Shown: positions 35,147 to 44,223, counted from the stretch's first letter. The stretch is 64,000 nt of DNA from Pyrinomonadaceae bacterium (GCA_019694345.1 JAIBCA010000074.1:32960-96959); one strand, 5' to 3'. Program-made: numbers and translations. Notes: a model not told the origin generated them from the letters alone.

Positions 35147-36406
35147 TCAGGCCATGAGCGGAGCAAATACCATTGCAGAGCGGATAACGTTCTCCTTTTC
35201 GGCAAGCTGTCCGATGTCCGCGTCACTCCCAAAATCGCGTTGAAACGCCTCGACGATCTCGTTTCCTGACCTTCCGCGAAGAACCTGCTCAAGTACGTAG
35301 AGATCAGCATCGCCGAAATTTTCCAGACCGAGCAGATTTGACCGTTCGGTACCGGCGATCCGCGAATTTGCAAGTTCGTAAACAAGGTCGAGTACTTTTT
35401 CGATCGGATCCGATCCCGGAAAGAGCTGCTTCATCAGTCCGAAGATGTTCTCGCGGCCCTCGACATTCAAAAGCAAAGCCAGAAAGAACCTGATATCCGG
35501 TTCGGTAGCCAATGCCCGCCGTTTGAGGATATCGTCGAGCATTTCCTGATGACGAAAAACCGGCCGAAAGACGTCCTCGCCGTGGTGTTCCTCTGCGATC
35601 TTAAGGTACTTCTCAAAACGCGACTCGGGCTCTGACAGCCTGAAGAGCTCGTCGATCTGATTGGACCTGAAAAGGTGCCGCAGCGACCTCAGGAGGTTGA
35701 ACGTGGTCTGAAAATCGCACTCGGCCAGCCACCCGCCGATCATGCGGTCGGCGCCCGGGTTTTTTGCCCTGATAAGAGCCGCGGCCAACTGAGTTTTCTT
35801 GGTGATCGTATCCTGTTCGAAGAACGGATCGATCGCGAGATTGGGCTTGTAGTAGCTAAACTGGGGCAACTCCAGCGGGCTTTTGTCGGTTCGCACGACG
35901 ATCGTCGCGGACGGTTGGTCGAGGTGGAACAGCGAGTGAATGTAGGCCTTGCCGCCGAGGATCTGCTGGACGTCGCCGACCCGGAGAAGTTCGCAGGTCT
36001 TGAGAGACATTTCACCGATCTCGGCAAAGGTGTTGACCGATCGGCCGAGCTTAAATTCGTACCAGCTGTGGATGCTCGACCCATGCATCACTTGGAACGC
36101 ACCGCAAAACCCATGCTGGTGAATCGCGGTCGTACCTTCGAACCAAAAGTAGATATCGATATGGAACCGCGGCCCGGAATATACCGTTACCGGCGGGTCG
36201 CCAAAGCTGGCGTGAACATCGCGTTGCCGAGGGAGTTCGGTCTGGCCGAGGCACCATTCGACAACACTCCAAACACTCGTCCGTGCGGGTATATCAGCCC
36301 GCTTGAGGGCATCTGCGGCCAGTGTCGGGAATGTCGCCTCGTCATAATTATTCCGACGCCAGAGTGTCTCAAGTTCATCACCGATCTCTTTGAAAATGTC
36401 CATCAC
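35147..36406 (-). CDS. Cysteine-dioxygenase-like cupin protein with long helical C-terminus
   Basis: A 419-residue cytoplasmic protein with no named family recognised. Residues 70-175 look like a cupin close to cysteine dioxygenase: AIHQHGFCGAFQVMHG gives His96 and His98 plus Cys101, and about 56 residues later GGKAYIHSLFHLDQPSATI gives His157, matching the three-His iron site of CDO. Residues 180-419 are helical and charged. The gene starts inside the stop of an upstream membrane protein (ATGA overlap, 36403-36406), so the two are translationally coupled. Oxidation of a thiol or another small molecule is inferred from the fold only. An alternative ATG is at 36403. Confidence 0.6.
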   Translation of the reverse strand: MMDIFKEIGDELETLWRRNNYDEATFPTLAADALKRADIPARTSVWSVVEWCLGQTELPRQRDVHASFGDPPVTVYSGPRFHIDIYFWFEGTTAIHQHGFCGAFQVMHGSSIHSWYEFKLGRSVNTFAEIGEMSLKTCELLRVGDVQQILGGKAYIHSLFHLDQPSATIVVRTDKSPLELPQFSYYKPNLAIDPFFEQDTITKKTQLAAALIRAKNPGADRMIGGWLAECDFQTTFNLLRSLRHLFRSNQIDELFRLSEPESRFEKYLKIAEEHHGEDVFRPVFRHQEMLDDILKRRALATEPDIRFFLALLLNVEGRENIFGLMKQLFPGSDPIEKVLDLVYELANSRIAGTERSNLLGLENFGDADLYVLEQVLRGRSGNEIVEAFQRDFGSDADIGQLAEKENVIRSAMVFAPLMA

Positions 36407-36744
36407 GTTGTCCCCTCATCGTCGAAAAAGGTTGGCGGCAATGGCGGTTCTGCGGAGGGCTCGATCCTTGGGTGCCGATCCAGAAAGCGAAAGATGAAAA
36501 AAAGGCCGACAAAGCTGATGACGACCGTTATCAGCGATATAAGCCATGAATAGGTGTCGTAAAGACTTTCATCCCAATCGGCGAACTCCACCCCAAAAGC
36601 GATCATAACCCCGGCACCGACCGCCACCAGCATCTGGAGGCCTACAAATACGGAACCGCAGATCGCCGCCCACAAGAATGGATTGCGGCCCGTGTCGCGG
36701 CCTTTTTTATAGCCAAACCAGATGGCGAGTATCGCAAATAGCAT
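36403..36744 (-). CDS. Small membrane protein coupled to the cupin gene
   Basis: A 113-residue protein with three transmembrane helices (about 1-10, 24-49 and 66-86). The C-terminal tail is rich in Pro and acidic residues (EPSAEPPLPP). The sequence between helices 2 and 3 is acidic (EFADWDESLYD). The stop overlaps the start of the cupin gene by four bases. No family was recognised. It may anchor or partner the cupin protein. Confidence 0.6.
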   Translation of the reverse strand: MLFAILAIWFGYKKGRDTGRNPFLWAAICGSVFVGLQMLVAVGAGVMIAFGVEFADWDESLYDTYSWLISLITVVISFVGLFFIFRFLDRHPRIEPSAEPPLPPTFFDDEGTT

Positions 36745-36763
36745 TTAGCAGGCCCTATATCGG

Positions 36764-37237
36764 TTATTCGTCAAATTTCGGCTTTTTCCCGCTGACCTTG
36801 CGATATGTGCCGCTTGCCCAGACATTATGGCCAAAACCGCAATCGCTGTCGGTGCCGTCCTGTGTGACCTTGATCGTGCCCGGTTTGACGAATTTGATGG
36901 TGATCTTGCAAGGGCCGAATTCGTCCGACGAATAAATAGCGGTGTCAGCGGCGATCGTGGCCTCGCCGTCGAGCGAGCCCATATTAACCGATATTTCGCC
37001 ATCGGGCAGCGTGTATGGATACACGAGGTCAAACGCTACACGCAGCTTTCCCCGGCCGAGAGCCATGATCTTGATATCGTTTGACTGTTGGCTGAATTTG
37101 CCCTTAAAGTTCATCCGAAACGTACCGGTGACCTCGGCTCCCGACACGCTTGATCGGCTTCCTTGAGCAGAGGTGTTGGACGTTCCTGCGATCAAAACCG
37201 CCGCGGCGAAAAACAGAAAAGGTATATATTTACGCAT
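36764..37237 (-). CDS. Secreted small beta-rich protein of unknown function
   Basis: A 157-residue protein with a signal peptide at 1-24 (ending TSAQ). The mature domain is all-beta: GTFRMNFKGKFSQ, KIMALGRGKLRVAFDL, GEATIAADTAIYSSDEFG, CKITIKFVKPG and TIKVTQDGTDSDCGFGHNV. The two Cys (near 109 and 133) probably form a disulfide that ties the sheet, and the FGHNV-x-ASGTYRK ending recalls periplasmic lysozyme-inhibitor-like beta barrels. That resemblance is loose. It is upstream of the membrane/cupin pair by 19 bases and may share its transcript. Confidence 0.6.
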   Translation of the reverse strand: MRKYIPFLFFAAAVLIAGTSNTSAQGSRSSVSGAEVTGTFRMNFKGKFSQQSNDIKIMALGRGKLRVAFDLVYPYTLPDGEISVNMGSLDGEATIAADTAIYSSDEFGPCKITIKFVKPGTIKVTQDGTDSDCGFGHNVWASGTYRKVSGKKPKFDE

Positions 37238-37248
37238 TTGTCCTCTTT

Positions 37249-37276
37249 TTGATAAAAGGTTTATCTGTTATATTTT
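37249..37276 (+). promoter_or_regulatory. Candidate promoter of the POT transporter gene
   Basis: TTGATA (37249-37254), a 16-base spacer, then TATTTT (37271-37276), 44 bases before ATG 37321. A GGA (in AAAGGAAC) just before the ATG serves as ribosome binding site. Confidence 0.4.
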
Positions 37277-37320
37277 GCCTAACTCTTCCGTAAATTAAAA
37301 CAACTAAAGGAACAAATTCG

Positions 37321-38967
37321 ATGAGCGCAAACGCAGAAACGATAGGCAACGGTATGCTTGGAGCCGATTCAGGCAAGCACCCCAAGGGACTTTACGTACT
37401 TTTCGCCACCGAGATGTGGGAAAGGTTCAGCTTTTATTCAATGCTGGCCCTTTTCACACTGTATTTACGGGACAGCACAGAGGGGTTTGGTTGGACCGCG
37501 GCCGAGGCGACGGCACTCTATTCGAACTATCTTGCGTTTGTTTACGCGAGTCCGCTGATCGGCGGTCTGATCGCGGACAAGATAACCGGTTATCGAAAGG
37601 CCGTGATGATCGGTGGTTTCTTCTTCATGGCGGGCCACGGCCTGTTGTCGATCTCGGCGCTTTGGGCGGTTTATCTCGCCCTGACCTGCCTGGTCATCGG
37701 TAACGGTTTCTTTAAACCTAACGTTTCGACGATGGTCGGAAACCTCTATCCCGAGGGAAGCCACCTCAAGGACCGTGCCTATAACATCTTCTACATGGGC
37801 ATCAACGTCGGTGCATTCATTGCACCGATCGTGATGGAACTGGTTCGTCAGAAGTTTGGTTTTCACCCGGCCTTTGCAGTTGCCGCGTTCGGAATGGTCA
37901 TTTCGGTGGCTATCCTTTGGTACTTCAAGGGGCTGGTCTCGCATGCTGATCGCAGTGCGGAAACTGTAGCCTCGGATGCGGAGGCTTCTGCTGCGGCATC
38001 TGACGGCGAGTCCGAGGTCGTCGGCAGCAGTGCCCATTCGGCGGCATTGATGAAGTCGGTGCCCGATTGGAAACGGATCATGGCCCTGATCGTGGTCTTT
38101 GCCATCGTCATCGTTTTCTGGATGGCGTTTCACCAAAATGGTTCGACCCTCACCTATTGGGCGGACGATAATACCGATTGGAACGTCACCGGAACCATCT
38201 CAAACTCGATCAACGCGTTTTGGGTCCTTACGCTCACGTTCCCCCTTGTATGGTTTTGGGGATTTCTGGATAAACGCGGCAAGGAACCGTCGACGCCGAC
38301 CAAGATGGCCATCGGAATGACATTGACGGGAATGTCGTTCCTCGTACTCTACTTTGGAGCCACGATCGGTGAGGGGATGACCAAAACGGCGGAACAGCTT
38401 TCGGCCGGTGCGTTCCGTGTGAACGAACGCGTCGCCAAAAACCTCGTCACGCAGGGTGTCCCGAAAGAACTTGTGGACAAACTCATGACCGCGAAGACCG
38501 ATGACGGCAAGAATCTCATCGACGGTGTGAAGTTTGCGACCAAGACCGACGAGGCCACCAAGGCGACGGTCACAGGCGAGCAGCAGCTTATCGCGGCCGT
38601 GAACAAGGTCGCACCGGGAGAGGGCGATAAGCATAAAAGCGCGATCGTGCAAAATGCCTATCTCTTCAGAGTGTCACCATTTTGGCTGATCCTGGCCTAT
38701 GCCATCGTGACGTTGGGTGAACTGATGTTGTCGCCGATGGGACTGTCGTTGGTATCAAAGGTCGCGCCGATCAGTAAGCGAGGGTTGCTGATGGGAGGAT
38801 GGTTCGTTGCCACAGCGATCGGTAACAAACTTACGCAAATCGGTGTTTTCTGGGATATATGGCTTCAGTCGACGTTCTTTCTCGTGCTCGCATGCATGGC
38901 TCTGTTCATGGCCATCGTGTTGTTTGCGATATTGAAGCCGCTCAAGAAGGCAATGCCTGGTGTATAG
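37321..38967 (+). CDS. POT-family proton-coupled peptide transporter
   Basis: A 548-residue MFS transporter of the POT/PTR2 family importing di- and tripeptides. The family signature TEMWERFSFYSM, with the E-x-x-E-R-F proton/salt-bridge motif, is in helix 1 (about 30-41). GxxADxxxG-type loops follow in the N-terminal bundle (GGLIADKITGYRK, near 81). The second PTR2 signature region is GNGFFKPNVSTMVG. There are about 14 hydrophobic segments. A soluble insertion at roughly 345-430, charged and Lys/Thr-rich, lies between the two halves of the C-terminal bundle and is longer than in short bacterial POTs. Followed by a strong terminator; monocistronic. Confidence 0.93.
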   Translation: MSANAETIGNGMLGADSGKHPKGLYVLFATEMWERFSFYSMLALFTLYLRDSTEGFGWTAAEATALYSNYLAFVYASPLIGGLIADKITGYRKAVMIGGFFFMAGHGLLSISALWAVYLALTCLVIGNGFFKPNVSTMVGNLYPEGSHLKDRAYNIFYMGINVGAFIAPIVMELVRQKFGFHPAFAVAAFGMVISVAILWYFKGLVSHADRSAETVASDAEASAAASDGESEVVGSSAHSAALMKSVPDWKRIMALIVVFAIVIVFWMAFHQNGSTLTYWADDNTDWNVTGTISNSINAFWVLTLTFPLVWFWGFLDKRGKEPSTPTKMAIGMTLTGMSFLVLYFGATIGEGMTKTAEQLSAGAFRVNERVAKNLVTQGVPKELVDKLMTAKTDDGKNLIDGVKFATKTDEATKATVTGEQQLIAAVNKVAPGEGDKHKSAIVQNAYLFRVSPFWLILAYAIVTLGELMLSPMGLSLVSKVAPISKRGLLMGGWFVATAIGNKLTQIGVFWDIWLQSTFFLVLACMALFMAIVLFAILKPLKKAMPGV

Positions 38968-38989
38968 AGATCGGGCGGAAGACTAGGAC

Positions 38990-39033
38990 AAAGAGGCAAG
39001 ACGAGGAAAGAGATCCTTTGTCTTGCCTCTTTT
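38990..39033. terminator. Bidirectional terminator after the POT gene
   Basis: AAAGAGGCAAGAC pairs with GTCTTGCCTCTTT around a 17-base loop and is followed by T on both strands. It separates the POT gene from a convergent small gene. Confidence 0.85.
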
Positions 39034-39038
39034 GCTAA

Positions 39039-39257
39039 CTACTTTGCGCTTTGGCGATAGGCGGCCATTGCCTCGGCCGCTCCGGCATGCATGATCTCAG
39101 GTTTGTGATATTTCCAGTATTTTTCAAACTCTTCGTCGGACATCGACGTATTTTCACCGCGGGTCTTTTCCTTTAAGAAATTTTCAGCCCAGGCACGGAT
39201 GTCCATATCATGATTCAACGCCGAGCGGGCTCCATGCATCAAATTGTCGCGTTCCAT
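39039..39257 (-). CDS. Small acidic/basic protein of unknown function
   Basis: A 72-residue soluble protein with helical, charged composition: an AWAENFLKEK helix, then EEFEKYWKYHKPEIM and a terminal AAEAMAAYRQSAK helix. There is no signal peptide and no Cys. The ATG at 39257 is preceded, on the minus strand, by an AAGGAG sequence, an acceptable ribosome binding site. It is divergent from the M16 peptidase pair. No family was recognised. Confidence 0.55.
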   Translation of the reverse strand: MERDNLMHGARSALNHDMDIRAWAENFLKEKTRGENTSMSDEEFEKYWKYHKPEIMHAGAAEAMAAYRQSAK

Positions 39258-39334
39258 ATATTATCTAACTCCTTGTGTTAGATTATTAGATAAAATTTGC
39301 CGCAACAAGTCGGCACAGTTTTCGGAGTAAAAAA

Positions 39335-40831
39335 GTGAAAAAGTTTCTGATCTTATTGGCCTTGTCGGCTTTGACCACAGGTATATCGTTCGGCCAGGTT
39401 GTGCGGACGGCTCCGACACCGGCGGCAACGGCAAAAGCGTCGGCAAAGATCCCGTACATCAGCCGGGTAATGTCGAACGGGCTCGAGGTGATCGTCTATC
39501 CTGACTCAGGCGTTCCGCTTGTGACCGTCGAGATGGCGGTCCGCAACGGTTCGTTCACCGAACCGCCCGAGCTCAACGGCCTCTCGCACCTATACGAACA
39601 TATGTTCTTTAAGACCAATAAGGCGGTCGGAATATTTCGATGCGATTATGCCAAAAGTATGGGCCGAATGGACTACTTTATCGGTGCCAACTGCGGCGAT
39701 CAGCTCAAACTCAAGAGCCAGATCGGTGACACCTCGTATATCAATGACCTCGACCAGAGCGGCTACATTCGAAACGGAACCACGCAAGAGGAGTACGTCA
39801 ATTATTACTTCAGCGCGACCAGCCCCAATCTCGAGACCCTGATGCGGGCGATGCGGGACGCGATGCTGTTCCCTTCGTTTGACGACCGTGAGTTCGAACA
39901 GGAGATACAGGTCGTTCTCGGCGAACTTGACCGACAGCAGTCTGAGCCGGGTTATTATCTCGACCGGACGATGATGGACAAGCTTTTTTATAAGTATCCA
40001 TCACGAAAAAGCCCCGGCGGCACACGTGAAACGGTCGCAAGTGCGACCACAGACAAAATGAGGCTGATCCAGTCGCGATATTATGTGCCGAACAACGCGG
40101 CCCTGCTCGTGACAGGTGACGCGGACCCCGAACGCGTTTTTGCAATGGCGGAAAAACTGTTCGGCGTTTGGAAGCGTGGCGAAGACCCGTTCATTAAGTT
40201 TCCGCTGGTCGAGCATCCGCCGCTTCCGAAAAGCGAAGGCGTTTTCGTCACTCAAGATGTTGAAAATGTCGTCGTCCAGATCGGTTGGCACGGCCCGTCG
40301 ATCGGTAAGGATAACGCTTCGACCTACGCCGCCGATGTATTTTCGTTCATTGTCGGGCAGCCGGACTCACGTTTTCAGCGAGAGATGATCGATTCCGGCC
40401 TGGCGGTGTCGGCGGACGTTCACTATTACACTCAGCGAAATGTCGGGCCGATACGTATCACGATGGTCACAACACCCGATAAGGCAAAGGCGGCGATCGC
40501 CAAACTATACTCCGAGATCGCTAAATTCAATACGCCCGGCTATTTTACTGACGAGGAACTCGCCAACGCCAAGACGCTGCTCGAATCTCGTGATCTGTAT
40601 TCACGAGAAAAGCTCAGTGAGTATTCGCATACGCTCGGGTTCTGGTGGTCCTCGACAGGCACCGAGTACTATCGCGGATATTACGACAATCTGAGGGCAA
40701 TAAAACGTCCGGATATCAGCAAATACCTTTCGACATATATTCTCGGAAATGAGCACATTGGCGTCGCAATGATGTCGGCCGCCGCCAAGGATGCGTCAAA
40801 ACTGACCGAAGCAGATCTGATAGGAAAATAG
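39335..40831 (+). CDS. M16B peptidase, catalytic subunit
   Basis: A 498-residue exported zinc peptidase. It starts at GTG 39335, seven bases after GGAG, with a signal peptide ending SFGQ (about 1-21). The inverted zinc motif HLYEH is at residues 85-89 (SHLYEHMFFK), and the third ligand should be a Glu about 75 residues on. The C-terminal M16_C half includes the family-typical RYYVPNNAALLVTGD. The next gene encodes a second M16 subunit without the zinc motif, so a heterodimer like other bacterial M16B pairs is likely. It would degrade or process peptides in the periplasm. The pair ends at a strong terminator. Confidence 0.92.
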   Translation: MKKFLILLALSALTTGISFGQVVRTAPTPAATAKASAKIPYISRVMSNGLEVIVYPDSGVPLVTVEMAVRNGSFTEPPELNGLSHLYEHMFFKTNKAVGIFRCDYAKSMGRMDYFIGANCGDQLKLKSQIGDTSYINDLDQSGYIRNGTTQEEYVNYYFSATSPNLETLMRAMRDAMLFPSFDDREFEQEIQVVLGELDRQQSEPGYYLDRTMMDKLFYKYPSRKSPGGTRETVASATTDKMRLIQSRYYVPNNAALLVTGDADPERVFAMAEKLFGVWKRGEDPFIKFPLVEHPPLPKSEGVFVTQDVENVVVQIGWHGPSIGKDNASTYAADVFSFIVGQPDSRFQREMIDSGLAVSADVHYYTQRNVGPIRITMVTTPDKAKAAIAKLYSEIAKFNTPGYFTDEELANAKTLLESRDLYSREKLSEYSHTLGFWWSSTGTEYYRGYYDNLRAIKRPDISKYLSTYILGNEHIGVAMMSAAAKDASKLTEADLIGK

Positions 40832-40854
40832 GCGGTCACGTCCACTGTAATTTT

Positions 40855-42162
40855 ATGAAGTTGATCAAATTCTTCCTGATAATTTCGATATTTGCCCTAC
40901 CGACCTTCGCACAGACGACCGGTACGGCCGCATCGGTTTCCGAGTTTGAGGTTAACGGCCTCAAGGTGATCTTCAAGCGGCGAACGAGTTCGCCCACCGT
41001 GTCGGTCGGGCTTTTTGTCCGCGGCGGCGTTCAGAACCAGAAGCCGTCCGACGCCGGCATCGAAAATCTCGCACTTGCGGCAGCCGCCGAGTCGAGTAAG
41101 CGTTATCCGCGTGATGTCCTCCGAAAGGAGCTGTCTCGCACGGGATCGGTAATCGGGTCGGGCTCGACCTATGATTTTAGTGTGATGTCGCTGACATCGA
41201 CGGCGGAGAATTTCGCTCGTTCCTGGGGCGTCTTCACAGACGTGGTCAAGGATCCGTCATTTTCCCCTTCCGATGTCGACCGGATCCGTTCAGGTATTTT
41301 GGCCGGCCTCAGAAATGAGTCAGCGAGCCCGGACAGCTCACTCGACGCCCTCGAGGAAAGCGTGGTTTACGCGGGGCACCCATACGCAAATCGACCGATC
41401 GGTACGATCGAAAATGTGTCTAGATTTACTCCCGATGACCTGAGGAGCTATTATCGCAGCCTTTTGCAAACGTCGAGAATGCTTCTGGTCGTTGTCGGGG
41501 ACGTCGATCTGGCCGAGATGAAGAAGCTCGTGACCGCATCATTCGCCGACCTTCCGAAGGGCGATCACAAGAGCATGCCGCCGCCGCCGCTGGCCTTCGC
41601 AAAACCGACGCTCGATATCACGCCGCGTGCGCTGAGCACCAATTACGTCAAGGGTGTATTCGCCGCACCGTCGCTGGGTGACCCCGACTATTATGCCATG
41701 CGTGTCGCCGTCGCGCTGCTCCAGAGCCGTGTTTATCAGGAGGTTCGCGTCAAGCGCAACCTGTCGTACGCTCCCAACGCGGAAATGGGAAATCTTGGCG
41801 CCAACACCGCTGAGATCTATGTGACAGCGGTCGATGCCAACCAATCTGTCAGCGTTATGCTAAACGAGATCGAGCGGATTCGGAACGAGGTCGTGACGGA
41901 GGACGACGTGACCGGTGTTCCGGGCTATTTTCTGACAACATATTACGTAGATCAGGAGACCAACGCCTCGCAGGCAGCCGAATTGGCACGTTACGAACTG
42001 ATCGGCGGCGGATGGCGAAATTCACTGAAGTTTCTCGACGGCATCCGAGGGGTCAAAGGGGAGCAGATAAAGACCGTTGCGAATAAATATATGAAAAATC
42101 TGCGCTTCGTCGTTGTCGGCGACCCAAAAGCCATCGACCGCAGGGTCTTTCTCGGAAATTGA
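40855..42162 (+). CDS. M16-family protein lacking the zinc motif (partner subunit)
   Basis: A 435-residue exported protein with a signal peptide at 1-20 (ending TFAQ). The M16 fold is recognisable (VNGLKVIFKRRTSSPTVSVGLFVRGG; HPYANRPIGTIENVSRFTPDDLRSYY; RMLLVVVGDVD). Where HxxEH should be, residues 68-80 read GIENLALAAAAES, so the zinc site is absent. The usual substrate-binding Arg/Tyr pair of the second subunit may survive in RVKRNLSYAPNAEM near residue 305. It follows the catalytic subunit by 23 bases. Such inactive partners complete the chamber of M16B heterodimers. Confidence 0.9.
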   Translation: MKLIKFFLIISIFALPTFAQTTGTAASVSEFEVNGLKVIFKRRTSSPTVSVGLFVRGGVQNQKPSDAGIENLALAAAAESSKRYPRDVLRKELSRTGSVIGSGSTYDFSVMSLTSTAENFARSWGVFTDVVKDPSFSPSDVDRIRSGILAGLRNESASPDSSLDALEESVVYAGHPYANRPIGTIENVSRFTPDDLRSYYRSLLQTSRMLLVVVGDVDLAEMKKLVTASFADLPKGDHKSMPPPPLAFAKPTLDITPRALSTNYVKGVFAAPSLGDPDYYAMRVAVALLQSRVYQEVRVKRNLSYAPNAEMGNLGANTAEIYVTAVDANQSVSVMLNEIERIRNEVVTEDDVTGVPGYFLTTYYVDQETNASQAAELARYELIGGGWRNSLKFLDGIRGVKGEQIKTVANKYMKNLRFVVVGDPKAIDRRVFLGN

Positions 42163-42183
42163 TCGGTAAGCTGGTCAAGCGCG

Positions 42184-42218
42184 AAAAGAGCCGCCCGTTT
42201 CGGGGCGGCTCTTTTTTT
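42184..42218 (+). terminator. Rho-independent terminator of the M16 pair
   Basis: AAAAGAGCCGCCC-GTTTC-GGGGCGGCTCTTTTTTT hairpin with a T-run, 22 bases after the stop. The complementary A-run lets it also serve the convergent FecR gene. Confidence 0.93.
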
Positions 42219-42221
42219 GTG

Positions 42222-44210
42222 CTAACCATTGTCCGGTTTACGGCTGCCTTTGCTTTCGATCGGTGCCGGCTTGTCCGGTTTAGGCTCGGACTTTGTCGGC
42301 GGCGGATCAGAACGCGGCGGCTGCCGTGTCGGCGGCGGATCGTTTCGCGGTGTATCCTGCCTGGGCGGAGGAGTATATCGCGGAGTGTCCTGCCGGGGCG
42401 GCGGCGTGTAACGCGGCGTTTCCTGCCGTGACGTCGGCGGGTCGGCTCGCGGGGTTTCCGTCTTCGTCGGAGGAACGTAAACCGGCGGCTGCTTTACCCG
42501 GTCAACCGGCTGTGACACGGTCGGCGGGCTCTGCTTGACCGGCGGTTGACGGTCCACCGCGCCCGTGTCGCGGGGGGTGCGGACGATCGGCGTATCGGTC
42601 TTAACCGGCGGCGTGTCGTTCCTGGTCGTAAGCGGCGGGCGACCGCCGAAGATCCGGGTCGTACGGAGTTCGTTGTCGAGCGGCTTATCAGTCGTTCTGA
42701 CGACCGCACCGGTTCGAACCGGAGCTTTGTCGGTAACGACCCGAGGTTTTTCAGACCGAATGTCATTGCCGATCGGGCCCTTGATCTCCTTGATCGAAGG
42801 CAGTTTCGGGCCATTACGGCCGTCATCGGGCGTTGTCGACAAAATGGTCGTCGCCACCGAAAGCGGAGGGGTCGTATTGCCCTTTCGGGTACGTCCGAAC
42901 TGATCCGCGCTGACCGCAACGACAGCGGTCGGCGGTATGGTTCCGAGCGGCGGCAATTTCGGGCCTTTAGGCGGCGGTCCAACAAGTACCGGTGTCGGAG
43001 TTACGACCGGATTTGGCGTTGACCGCGGCGTTGGCGTTGGATGCGGTCCCCCGCCGTGGCCGCCCCAACCGCCATTGTTGTAATAGTAGTAATTGTAATT
43101 ATAGTACGCGTACGAGTACGGCAGCGGGTACCAGCAGATATTGCCGCCGTAGGTCGAGAATACGACCATCGCCGGCGACCACCAACTCCGCATTGAGCGA
43201 TACATGCCGTATGGTGTCCAAACCCAGCCTCCGTTGTCGAATATCCAACGTCCATGATGATACGTTGCCCAGCCCCATGGTTCGTCATTGACCCAGGTCC
43301 AGCCGTACGGTGCTATCCAACGCCAGTGGCCATAGCGGTAAGGTGACCAGTTCGAATAGCTGCTGATAGATGATTGGTACGGACGCCAAACGTATCCGTA
43401 CTTGCGTGTATAGATCCATTCGCCGTATTCGCCGAGATCCTCGGCGCCGTAGATATCCTGATCGTAATACGCATCGTAGTGGGCGTTTCGGAGCGATCTG
43501 GTGATCACCGCATCGCGCTCCAAGGCCCAAGTGTCAAATTCGTCGGCGAAGCGCGAAGCGTCGCCTGTCTCCCATTCACCGACAGTGTTGCCGGCAATAT
43601 AGACCCTTGCGCTGCGGCCGTTCTTGAGCAAAAAGCCCGAAGATTCAGAGTAGATCCGAGCCTCTCCGCCGTTGGTTACGGCCAGTCGGATCTCGCTGTC
43701 ACCGGGTTGGCCGGCGTCGATGCGGTACATGCCTTCGCGTTGCACGGCGACCGTCGAGCCCGGAGCATCGACCTCAAAGTAGGCTTTGTCCTTGTCAAAA
43801 TCCCTGACGCGCAGGCTTACCAGACCTTGCGGCAGGCTGAGGGCGACGCCGTCATAGTTGAGCCGGCTGATCTTGACGTACGAGTTGTCCGACACACGCA
43901 AATGCGTCGAACGATCAAACTGAATCTCAAACCGCGAATCGCCGCTTGTCGTAAGTTCATCGCCCTCAACGATCGGCAGGTTCAGCGTGGCTCTTTCCCA
44001 TTCCTGCGAGTCTGTTCTCCGGATCTGCACGTCACCGCTGATGAAACTGATCCGGGCGACTCTCGCGGTGACCTCGGGGACAGTGTCATCATACCGGACA
44101 GCCGAATCTTCGTTCGGCAAATTTATCGTCATCGGAGAACTCGCTCCGGCGATCGAAACGAGCAATAGCCCCATGGTCAGCGCGAATAGTGTAAATTTAA
44201 TGGACCGCAT
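42222..44210 (-). CDS. Exported FecR-domain / DUF6600 protein with proline-rich tail
   Basis: A 662-residue surface protein. The start at 44210 has a GGAGGG site seven bases upstream and begins a signal peptide (about 1-23). Residues 40-200 are a FecR domain: ARISFISGDVQIRR, then LPIVEGDELTTSGDSRFEIQF, plus VALSLPQGLVSLRV. Residues about 255-390 are extremely rich in Trp and Tyr, with YRYGHWRWIAPYGWTWV, EPWGWATYHHGRW and GGWVWTPYGM, the DUF6600 pattern. Residues 390-662 are low-complexity, Pro/Thr/Arg-rich, with near-repeats of PRYTPPPRQDT. FecR domains in these bacteria are not iron regulators. The tail suggests wall or polymer contact. It ends beside the M16 terminator. Confidence 0.8.
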   Translation of the reverse strand: MRSIKFTLFALTMGLLLVSIAGASSPMTINLPNEDSAVRYDDTVPEVTARVARISFISGDVQIRRTDSQEWERATLNLPIVEGDELTTSGDSRFEIQFDRSTHLRVSDNSYVKISRLNYDGVALSLPQGLVSLRVRDFDKDKAYFEVDAPGSTVAVQREGMYRIDAGQPGDSEIRLAVTNGGEARIYSESSGFLLKNGRSARVYIAGNTVGEWETGDASRFADEFDTWALERDAVITRSLRNAHYDAYYDQDIYGAEDLGEYGEWIYTRKYGYVWRPYQSSISSYSNWSPYRYGHWRWIAPYGWTWVNDEPWGWATYHHGRWIFDNGGWVWTPYGMYRSMRSWWSPAMVVFSTYGGNICWYPLPYSYAYYNYNYYYYNNGGWGGHGGGPHPTPTPRSTPNPVVTPTPVLVGPPPKGPKLPPLGTIPPTAVVAVSADQFGRTRKGNTTPPLSVATTILSTTPDDGRNGPKLPSIKEIKGPIGNDIRSEKPRVVTDKAPVRTGAVVRTTDKPLDNELRTTRIFGGRPPLTTRNDTPPVKTDTPIVRTPRDTGAVDRQPPVKQSPPTVSQPVDRVKQPPVYVPPTKTETPRADPPTSRQETPRYTPPPRQDTPRYTPPPRQDTPRNDPPPTRQPPRSDPPPTKSEPKPDKPAPIESKGSRKPDNG

Positions 44211-44217
44211 ATGCTTT

Positions 44218-44223
44218 CCCTCC
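44218..44223 (-). promoter_or_regulatory. Ribosome binding site for the FecR/DUF6600 gene
   Basis: Minus strand GGAGGG, seven bases before ATG 44210. It fixes the start over an upstream ATG at 44270. Confidence 0.75.

Noticed and set aside
37465..38136. 223-residue open frame antisense to the POT transporter
   Set aside because: Shadow of a transporter with all its signatures; Arg/Asp/His-rich frame without structure.
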